Shown here piece after piece: positions 57,888 to 64,000 of a DNA stretch of 64,000 bases (position 1 is the stretch's first letter; the number at the start of each line of letters is the position of its first letter). Source of the stretch: Streptomyces sp. NRRL S-337 (lineage in GTDB: Bacteria; Actinomycetota; Actinomycetes; Streptomycetales; Streptomycetaceae); the NCBI RefSeq assembly GCF_000720175.1, contig NZ_JOIX01000015.1:1-64000 (forward strand), written 5' to 3'. The notes under the pieces were generated by a model. The model was not told the origin of the DNA. It saw only the letters and a program-made list of their open reading frames with translations, and ran no database searches. The position numbers and the translations under genes are program-made.

Positions 57888-60296
57888 ATGGCGGGGCCTT
57901 ACACCCCTCAGTTGCTTGACACCCCCTCTTTTCTGGCCGGGCCGTCACTGACCGCGGGCAACCGCGGCATCGTGCTGGTGATCGCCGCGGTAGCGCTGGC
58001 GGCGCTGGCCGTCGCGGCGGTGCTGGTCCGCCAAGTGCTTGCGGCCGGCGAGGGAACCGACAGTATGAAGAAGATCGCGGCGGCGGTGCAGGAAGGCGCA
58101 AATGCCTACCTGGCACGGCAGTTGCGGACCCTCGGCGTATTCGCGGTCGTGGTGTTCTTCCTGCTCATGCTGCTGCCCGCGGATAACTGGTCGCAGCGCG
58201 CCGGACGCAGTGCCTTCTTCTTGATCGGCGCGGCATTCTCGGCGGCCACCGGCTATATCGGCATGTGGCTCGCGGTGCGCAGCAATGTGCGTGTGGCGGC
58301 GGCCGCCCGGGAGGCCACTCCGGCCGAGGGCGAATCCCGGGAAAAGGATCTTACGGCGGTATCCCACAAGGCGATGAAGATCGCTTTCCGCACCGGTGGT
58401 GTGGTCGGCATGTTCACCGTGGGACTCGGTCTGCTCGGTGCGTCCTGTGTGGTCCTCGTCTACGCCGTCGACGCGCCCAAGGTGCTGGAGGGCTTCGGCC
58501 TCGGAGCCGCGCTGATCGCGATGTTCATGAGGGTCGGCGGCGGCATCTTCACCAAGGCCGCCGACGTCGGCGCCGACCTCGTCGGCAAGGTCGAGAAGGG
58601 CATCCCCGAGGACGACCCGCGCAACGCCGCGACCATCGCGGACAACGTCGGCGACAACGTCGGTGACTGCGCCGGTATGGCCGCCGACCTCTTCGAGTCG
58701 TACGCCGTCACACTGGTCGCCGCCCTCATCCTGGGCACGGCGGCCTTCGGGGACGCGGGCCTCGCCTTCCCGCTGCTGGTGCCGGCCATCGGCGTGATCA
58801 CCGCGATGATCGGCATCTTCGTCGTCGCGCCGCGGCGCCGGGACCGCAGCGGCATGACCGCCATCAACCGCGGCTTCTTCGTCTCCGCGGGCATCTCGCT
58901 GGTCCTGGTGGCCGCCGCGGTCTTCATCTACCTGCCGTCCAGCTACCGCGACCTGACCGGTGTCAGCGACCCCGTGGTCCTGCGCCACAGCGGTGACCCG
59001 CGGATGCTGGCCCTGGTCGCGGTCGCCGTCGGCATCGTGCTCGCCGCGCTGATCCAGCAGCTGACCGGCTACTTCACCGAGACCACCCGGCGGCCCGTAC
59101 GGGACATCGGCAAGACCTCGCTGACCGGCCCGGCCACCGTCGTCCTCTCCGGCATCTCGGTCGGTCTGGAATCGGCCGTCTACTCGGCGGTGCTGATCGG
59201 ACTGGCCGTCTACGGGGCGTTCCTGCTGGGCGGCGCGTCCATCACCCTGGCGCTGTTCGCCGTGGCGCTGGCCGGCACCGGCCTGCTGACCACCGTCGGC
59301 GTGATCGTGGCCATGGACACCTTCGGACCGGTCTCCGACAACGCGCAGGGCATCGCCGAGATGTCCGGCGACGTCTCCGGGGACGGCGCGCAGGTGCTGA
59401 CCGACCTGGACGCGGTCGGCAACACGACCAAGGCCATCACCAAGGGCATCGCCATCGCGACCGCCGTATTGGCCGCCTCCGCGCTCTTCGGCTCCTACCG
59501 GGACGCGATCGCCACCGCCGTACGCAACATCGGGCGGGCCGCCGGCGGCATGGGGCTCAGCCTGGACATCTCGCAGCCCAACAACCTGGTCGGGCTGATC
59601 CTCGGCGCCTCGGTCGTCTTCCTGTTCTCCGGGCTGGCGATCAACGCCGTGTCGCGGTCGGCGGGAGCGGTGGTCTTCGAGGTGCGCCGGCAGTTCCGGG
59701 AGAAGCCCGGAATCATGGACTACACCCAGACGCCCGAGTACGGGCGGGTGGTCGACATCTGCACCAAGGACGCGCTGCGCGAGCTGGCCACCCCGGGCCT
59801 GCTGGCGGTGCTCACCCCGATCGCGGTCGGCTTCTCGCTGGGTGTCGGCGCGCTGGGCTCGTTCCTGGCCGGGGCGATCGGCACCGGCACCTTGATGGCG
59901 GTCTTCCTCGCCAACTCCGGTGGCGCCTGGGACAACGCCAAGAAGCTGGTCGAGGACGGCCACCACGGCGGCAAGGGCAGCGAGGCACACGCCGCCACCG
60001 TCATCGGTGACACCGTCGGCGACCCGTTCAAGGACACCGCCGGACCGGCGATCAACCCGCTGCTGAAGGTGATGAACCTGGTGGCGCTGCTGATCGCGCC
60101 CGCCGTGGTGAAGTTCTCGTACGGCGAGGACAAGAACATCGGCATCCGGATCGCGACGGCCGCATTGGCGCTCGTCGTCATCATCGGTGCCGTGTACGTC
60201 TCCAAGCGGCGCGGGATCGCCGTGGGTGATGAACACAACAACTCCGAGGAGCCCGACGGCGTCGCCAAGTCGGCCGAGACGGCGGTGGCGTCCTAA
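57888..60296 (+). CDS. hppA: Proton-translocating pyrophosphatase, K+-independent type
   Basis: An 802-aa membrane pyrophosphatase of about 16 helices that couples PPi hydrolysis to H+ export. The substrate site shows DVGADLVGKVEKGIPEDDP and NVGDNVGDCAGMAADLFES. The motif GNTTKAITKG has Lys, not Ala, at the position that decides K+ dependence, so the enzyme should not need K+. The C-terminal phosphate-binding part reads DNAKKLVEDG and DTVGDPFKDTAGPAINPL. ATG at 57888 follows AAGGAGG. It ends with a short hydrophilic tail. Confidence 0.96.
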   Translation: MAGPYTPQLLDTPSFLAGPSLTAGNRGIVLVIAAVALAALAVAAVLVRQVLAAGEGTDSMKKIAAAVQEGANAYLARQLRTLGVFAVVVFFLLMLLPADNWSQRAGRSAFFLIGAAFSAATGYIGMWLAVRSNVRVAAAAREATPAEGESREKDLTAVSHKAMKIAFRTGGVVGMFTVGLGLLGASCVVLVYAVDAPKVLEGFGLGAALIAMFMRVGGGIFTKAADVGADLVGKVEKGIPEDDPRNAATIADNVGDNVGDCAGMAADLFESYAVTLVAALILGTAAFGDAGLAFPLLVPAIGVITAMIGIFVVAPRRRDRSGMTAINRGFFVSAGISLVLVAAAVFIYLPSSYRDLTGVSDPVVLRHSGDPRMLALVAVAVGIVLAALIQQLTGYFTETTRRPVRDIGKTSLTGPATVVLSGISVGLESAVYSAVLIGLAVYGAFLLGGASITLALFAVALAGTGLLTTVGVIVAMDTFGPVSDNAQGIAEMSGDVSGDGAQVLTDLDAVGNTTKAITKGIAIATAVLAASALFGSYRDAIATAVRNIGRAAGGMGLSLDISQPNNLVGLILGASVVFLFSGLAINAVSRSAGAVVFEVRRQFREKPGIMDYTQTPEYGRVVDICTKDALRELATPGLLAVLTPIAVGFSLGVGALGSFLAGAIGTGTLMAVFLANSGGAWDNAKKLVEDGHHGGKGSEAHAATVIGDTVGDPFKDTAGPAINPLLKVMNLVALLIAPAVVKFSYGEDKNIGIRIATAALALVVIIGAVYVSKRRGIAVGDEHNNSEEPDGVAKSAETAVAS

Positions 60297-60513
60297 CCGG
60301 AACCGACCGTCGGAAGGCTCGCGGACCGCTCAACTGGGCGGGTGGACGGCGCACGTTGCAGGCGCCGGCCACCCGCCCTCGGTCTGCCCGGGTGGCCCTG
60401 CGCTCCTTGGTGCAAATGGCTGCAATGAGGGCCGGGCCGGATGCCCGACCCGGGGACCAGGGCGTTCGGACGTGTATGTTCCGGGGCCGAGAGCCATGGA
60501 AGGGACCAATCCG

Positions 60514-61098
60514 GTGAACAAGAAGCTTGTGGCTGCACTGTCCGGCGGGGCGGCACTGATGCTCGCGCTGACCGGCTGCAGCGAGGACAACGGAAAGAAG
60601 CTCAACGACTGGGCGAAGAGTTTCTGCGACCCCGCGCAGGCTCCGTTCAAGCAGATCCAGGACGCCAACGCCGCCATGCAGACGGCCGACAACGGCAGCA
60701 CGGACTCCAAGAAGGTCCAGCAGACCGACTCGGCGGCCTTCCAGAAGATTTCCCAGGCGTACGCCTCGCTGGCCAAGTCCCTGCAGCAGGCCGGGCCGCC
60801 GCCCACCGACCAGGGCAAGCAGGCGCAGGAGAACGCGGTCAAGGAGCTCAACTCGCTGTCCAAGGGCTACGCGGACCTGCAGAAGCAGGTCAACAGCCTC
60901 GACACCTCGAACAAGCTCAAGTTCGCCGACGGGCTGCGCGACCTGTCCAACGGCATCAACAAGCTCAACAAGCAGAGCGAGGCCGCCTTCAAGAACCTGG
61001 AGGCCGGTGACGTCGGCGCCGCGATGGCGAAGCAGAAGGGCTGCCAGAACCAGGCCGCGTCCGGTTCCCCGGTGCCCACGCCGTCCAAGAAGTCGTAG
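60514..61098 (+). CDS. Small helical lipoprotein
   Basis: A 194-aa exported lipoprotein. The signal peptide starts with VNKK and ends with lipobox LALTGC. The mature part is helical and Gln/Lys/Asn-rich with two cysteines (SFCDPAQ and KGCQNQ) that could pair. No known enzyme motif. GTG 60514 is chosen because the n-region is then short and charged; ATG 60496 is an alternative. It follows hppA, as I remember for Streptomyces. Confidence 0.8.
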   Translation: MNKKLVAALSGGAALMLALTGCSEDNGKKLNDWAKSFCDPAQAPFKQIQDANAAMQTADNGSTDSKKVQQTDSAAFQKISQAYASLAKSLQQAGPPPTDQGKQAQENAVKELNSLSKGYADLQKQVNSLDTSNKLKFADGLRDLSNGINKLNKQSEAAFKNLEAGDVGAAMAKQKGCQNQAASGSPVPTPSKKS

Positions 61099-61117
61099 CG
61101 CCTCCGCGGGGCCTCCT

Positions 61118-61162
61118 GCCGGCCCGGCGACGCGCCCGGGAAGGGCGTGCCGCCGGGCCGGC
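61118..61162 (+). terminator. Terminator after the lipoprotein gene
   Basis: GCCGGCCCGGCG (61118-61129) pairs exactly with CGCCGGGCCGGC (61151-61162), loop of 21 bases. Confidence 0.65.
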
Positions 61163-61188
61163 GCCGATTGTCGGTGGCAGCACGGACA

Positions 61189-62751
61189 ATGGTCGGTGTG
61201 AGTACGCACCTCCCCACCGCTGATGTCCAGGACCCCGAGAGCAACGCCCGCACCGCCAGGCTGCGCGAGGCGCTGCTGACCGCCGCCTTCACCGCCGACG
61301 GGCTGCTGGACCTGCTCGGCGCGCCCGCCTACGCCGCGCTGGCGCGCAACGAGACCGTCCCCGCGCTGCGCGCGACCCGCGGCGACAGCCCGCTCGCGAC
61401 CCTGGTGCGGCTGTTCCTGCTGCAGCGGCCGGTGGAGCTGGGCCGGGCGCGGGCGGCCCTGCCGGTCGAGGACTGCCTCGCCGACGGCTGGGTGGTGCAG
61501 GACGGCGACACCCTGCGCGCCACGGTGGACGTCCGCCCGTACGGCGGCCCCGAGGGACAGGACTGGTGGATCGTCTCCGACCTGGGCTGCGCGGTCGGCG
61601 GCGCCGGCGGCATCCGGGGCGCCGGGGAGACCGAGCGCGCGCAGCTGGTGCTGGGCGTCGGCGGCGCGTCCACCACCCTCGCCGGGATCACCGTGCGCCG
61701 GCCGGCCGCCAAGGCGCTCGACCTCGGGACGGGCTCCGGCATCCAGGCGCTGCACGCCGCCCGGCACGCCACCCGGGTCACCGCCACCGACCTCAACCCC
61801 CGCGCCCTGCGGATCACCGCGCTGACGCTGGCGCTCTCCGGGGCGGGCGCGGCGGACCTCAGGGAGGGCTCGCTGTTCGAACCGGTCGGGGACGAGACGT
61901 ACGACCTGATCGTGTCGAACCCGCCGTTCGTGATCTCGCCCCTCGGGCCGGACGGCGCCCGGCTGACGTACCGGGACGGCGGGATGGGCGGCGACGACCT
62001 GTGCCGGATCCTCGTCCAGCAGTCCGCCGCGCACCTCAACGACGGCGGGTACTGCCAGATGCTCGCCAACTGGCAGCACGTCGAGGGCGAGGAGTGGCAC
62101 GACCGGCTGCGCTCCTGGGTGCCGCGCGGCTGTGACGCCTGGATCGTGCAGCGCGAGGTGCAGGACGTCACGCAGTACGCCGAGCTGTGGCTGCGGGACG
62201 CCGGTGACCACCGCGCCGGCGACGAGGAGTACGCCGCACGGTACGACGCCTGGCTGGAGGAGTTCGCGGCCCGTAGGACCAAGGCCGTCGGCTTCGGCTG
62301 GATCACGCTGCGCAAAACCGGGTCCGACACCCCGTCCGTCACGGTCGAGGAATGGCCGCACCCGGTCGAACAGCCGCTGGGGGACGCGGTCGTGGCCCAC
62401 TTCGAGCGCCAGGACTATCTGCGCTCCACGGACGACGCCGCGCTGCTGGCCGGGCGCTTCCGGCTCGCCGACGGCGTGGTCCAGGAGCAGGTCGGGCTGC
62501 CGGGGGCCGAGGACCCCGAGCATGTGGTGCTCCGTCAGAACCGCGGTATGCGACGGGCGACGAAGGTGGACACCGTCGGTGCGGGCTTCGCCGGTGTGTG
62601 TGACGGCACGCTGCCCGCCGGACGGATCCTGGACGCCATCGCCCAACTCGTCGGCGAGGACCCGGTGCTGCTGCGGGACCGTACGCCCGCCTCGATCCGG
62701 ATGCTGGTCGAGCAGGGCTTCCTGGAGCCGGTGGCGGAGGAGGAGAAGTAA
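61189..62751 (+). CDS. Class I methyltransferase of the N5-glutamine / RsmC type
   Basis: A 520-aa protein. A helical N-terminal part (about 1-165) precedes the SAM domain: motif I ALDLGTGSGIQALHAAR, acidic residue in TATDLNPRALRI, and the NPPF motif in DLIVSNPPFVISP, which marks methylation of an amide or exocyclic amino nitrogen, as in PrmC or RsmC. The last 200 residues are a substrate domain. The target is unknown, likely RNA or protein. Start ATG 61189; GTG 61198 is equally possible. Confidence 0.88.
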   Translation: MVGVSTHLPTADVQDPESNARTARLREALLTAAFTADGLLDLLGAPAYAALARNETVPALRATRGDSPLATLVRLFLLQRPVELGRARAALPVEDCLADGWVVQDGDTLRATVDVRPYGGPEGQDWWIVSDLGCAVGGAGGIRGAGETERAQLVLGVGGASTTLAGITVRRPAAKALDLGTGSGIQALHAARHATRVTATDLNPRALRITALTLALSGAGAADLREGSLFEPVGDETYDLIVSNPPFVISPLGPDGARLTYRDGGMGGDDLCRILVQQSAAHLNDGGYCQMLANWQHVEGEEWHDRLRSWVPRGCDAWIVQREVQDVTQYAELWLRDAGDHRAGDEEYAARYDAWLEEFAARRTKAVGFGWITLRKTGSDTPSVTVEEWPHPVEQPLGDAVVAHFERQDYLRSTDDAALLAGRFRLADGVVQEQVGLPGAEDPEHVVLRQNRGMRRATKVDTVGAGFAGVCDGTLPAGRILDAIAQLVGEDPVLLRDRTPASIRMLVEQGFLEPVAEEEK

Positions 62752-62854
62752 GGGGGAGCAGGGGGAGTAGGGGAGCAGAGGGGGACGGCGAGGGGGCGGA
62801 AGGCGTTCATCCGGTGTTCGCCGGGACGCCGCCCTGGAGTGCGACGCTGCGCGC

Positions 62855-63052
62855 ATGGAGAGTGGACCCGAGGCATTCGCCGGTGTGGCGTTCGCGCTGT
62901 TCGGTGCCGGACTGCTGGTGTGGACGGGGGCGTGCGCCCGGACCGGTACCCCGGTCGCCGAGGGGGTCAGCCGCCCGGTCGCCGCGGTCACCGCGCTGCT
63001 CGCGGGGGTGCTGTTCCTGATCACCGGGGCCTGGCTGCTGGTGGCGCTGTAG
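62855..63052 (+). CDS. Small two-helix membrane protein
   Basis: A 65-aa protein made of two hydrophobic helices (FAGVAFALFGAGLLVWTGA and AAVTALLAGVLFLITGAWLL) joined by a short loop. No good ribosome site near the ATG. Function unknown. It lies between the methyltransferase and a terminator. Confidence 0.65.
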   Translation: MESGPEAFAGVAFALFGAGLLVWTGACARTGTPVAEGVSRPVAAVTALLAGVLFLITGAWLLVAL

Positions 63053-63121
63053 CCGGGCGGCGGGTGGAGGCGCGGTGGTACGTCCAGTTCCAGACAGTTC
63101 TGTCACAGATGGCTGATCTGT

Positions 63122-63150
63122 GACGGCCCGCGGAACGTCCGCGGGCCGTC
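63122..63150 (+). terminator. Terminator hairpin
   Basis: GACGGCCCGCGGA (63122-63134) and its exact complement (63138-63150) form a 13-bp stem with a 3-base loop. Confidence 0.85.
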
Positions 63151-63209
63151 CGTCATGTTCCTCGGTGAAGGTCGCCAACGGCCACCACACCGACAGTGAG
63201 GAAACTCCC

Positions 63210-63614
63210 ATGAACCGCGCACTTCGCTACGCCACCGTCGGCGCCATCGCCGTCTCCCTGATCGCCGGGGGCTCGGCCGCCGCCTTCGCCGCGCCGCAGG
63301 ACCTCCACGCCGCCAAGCCGGTCGTGGCCACCGCCCCTGCCGCCGCGTCGCTGACCGCGAAGGCCAGCGTGAACTCCGTCAAGGCCTGGCAGGAGTTCCG
63401 GATCTCCGGCACCGCCAAGGGCCTCAAGGCGGGCACCAAGGTCACCGTCCAGCAGAAGCAGGGCACGAAGTGGGTCTCGCTGCCCGCACAGACCCCGGTT
63501 GCCAAGAGCGGTGCCTACTCGGTGCGCGTCAAGCTCGGCATCAAGGGCGCCAACCAGCTCCGGATGGCCGCGGGCAAGACCGTCTCGCCGGCGGTCTCCG
63601 TCACCGTCCGCTGA
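63210..63614 (+). CDS. Secreted beta-sandwich protein
   Basis: A 134-aa exported protein. A Sec signal peptide (ALRYATVGAIAVSLIAGGSA, ending at AFAAPQ) precedes a Lys/Val/Thr-rich domain with alternating hydrophobic strands (EFRISGTAKGLKAGTKVTVQ ... SVRVKLGIKGANQLRM), which suggests an immunoglobulin-like fold. No cysteines, lipobox or LPXTG motif, so it should be released. ATG with GAGGAA eight bases upstream. Function unknown. Confidence 0.82.
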   Translation: MNRALRYATVGAIAVSLIAGGSAAAFAAPQDLHAAKPVVATAPAAASLTAKASVNSVKAWQEFRISGTAKGLKAGTKVTVQQKQGTKWVSLPAQTPVAKSGAYSVRVKLGIKGANQLRMAAGKTVSPAVSVTVR

Positions 63615-63655
63615 CCTTGATGGTCTGGGTCCCCGTCGGCTGAGGCCGCCGGGCG

Positions 63656-64000
63656 TCAGCCGACGAGGTTGCGGACGAGCATCCACACCGCGGCGATGCC
63701 GAACACCACGGCATTGCCGCGGCCCGTCAGTTGCAGCCGGTACGCGCGGCCGCGCAACCCCAGGACCAGCCAGCGCAGCAGGACGTACGCGATCGCCGGC
63801 ACGCCCAGGACGAGCAGCACCGCGTTGTCGTGGAAGGCCCGCAGCACGTCGCCGTGCAGCAGGTCGTACGCCATCCGGGTGCCGCCGCACGCCGGGCACA
63901 ACACCCCTGTCAGCAGCCGGAACGGGCAGGGGATCAGCACCTGCCCGGGCTGGTGCGGATCGGTGTGCCAGAGGTAGACGGCGGCCGCCGCACCGGCGGC
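63656..64000 (-). CDS. DUF2752 membrane protein, 5' end cut by window edge
   Basis: At least 114 residues in one frame up to the window edge, with no start. CPFRLLTGVLCPACGGTRM is the DUF2752 signature (CPxCGGTR), between two or three membrane helices (VLLVLGVPAIAYVLLRWLVL, NAVVFGIAAVWMLVRNLVG). The first visible residues (AAGAAAAVYLWHTDPHQPG) look like the end of helix 1, so little is missing. Function unknown. Confidence 0.85.
   Translation of the reverse strand, partial: AAGAAAAVYLWHTDPHQPGQVLIPCPFRLLTGVLCPACGGTRMAYDLLHGDVLRAFHDNAVLLVLGVPAIAYVLLRWLVLGLRGRAYRLQLTGRGNAVVFGIAAVWMLVRNLVG

Overview
The window is about 73% G+C, with actinobacterial codon use, many GTG starts, 4-bp start/stop overlaps, a WhiB-family protein, BldG and H+-pyrophosphatase. 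It is a Streptomyces (or very close relative) chromosome contig. From memory, the order wblA - two ArsA-like ATPases - crp - nth - marP-like - nhaA - acsA - ssd/tad locus - DUF1998 helicase - bldG - hppA matches the conserved core segment around wblA, crp and bldG of S. coelicolor. The first 42 bases are not biological: positions 9-42 are an Illumina Nextera transposase adapter, so base 1 is a contig end with untrimmed adapter. The right edge cuts a DUF2752 gene.

Left part (1-24 kb), the more variable half: a CDF metal exporter, an S9 peptidase, a methyltransferase, a duplicated-domain lipoprotein, a TetR-P450 pair with a 25-bp operator-like palindrome, a divergent DoxX/amidohydrolase pair with two near-identical operator-like sites, a GntR-glycosyltransferase pair, and a 1,408-aa STAND NTPase with 14 WD40 repeats. 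Positions 17.0-18.76 kb hold no intact gene but two decayed ones (one a LAXTG cell-wall-anchored protein) beside a tRNA-Pro(CGG) gene. Then come a membrane protein, a phosphoesterase, a YqeY protein and a class A penicillin-binding protein.

Middle (24-47 kb), conserved core: wblA, the ArsA-like pair, a DUF4177/RidA/NUDIX/MBL run, a nucleotidyltransferase, crp, endonuclease III with a histone-H1-like tail, a CoA-type NUDIX, a MarP-like membrane protease, an alpha/beta hydrolase with a holin-family membrane protein, NhaA, acetyl-CoA synthetase with a DasR-type site upstream, a SulP-STAS-carbonic anhydrase fusion, a MinD-like ATPase, a degenerate Fic-fold protein and a HAD phosphatase.

Right part (47-64 kb): a 6C-type small RNA precedes a translationally coupled ssd-tadA-tadB-tadC run followed by a Flp-like pilin and two TadE-like genes. 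ssd and tadA each carry a rare TTA codon, which points to bldA control. The last TadE-like gene runs into a 30-bp, in-frame minisatellite and on into the convergent helicase gene. bldG with its anti-sigma partner, hppA, a lipoprotein, a methyltransferase and small membrane or secreted proteins complete the window.

Tandem repeats at gene ends are a recurring theme: 8 bp at 1.5 kb, 10 bp at 4.5 kb, 28 bp at 17.5 kb, 18 bp at 24.8 kb, 20 and 22 bp at 30.3-31.4 kb, 28 bp at 35.5 kb, and 30 bp at 53.1 kb. Several overlap or have moved stop codons.
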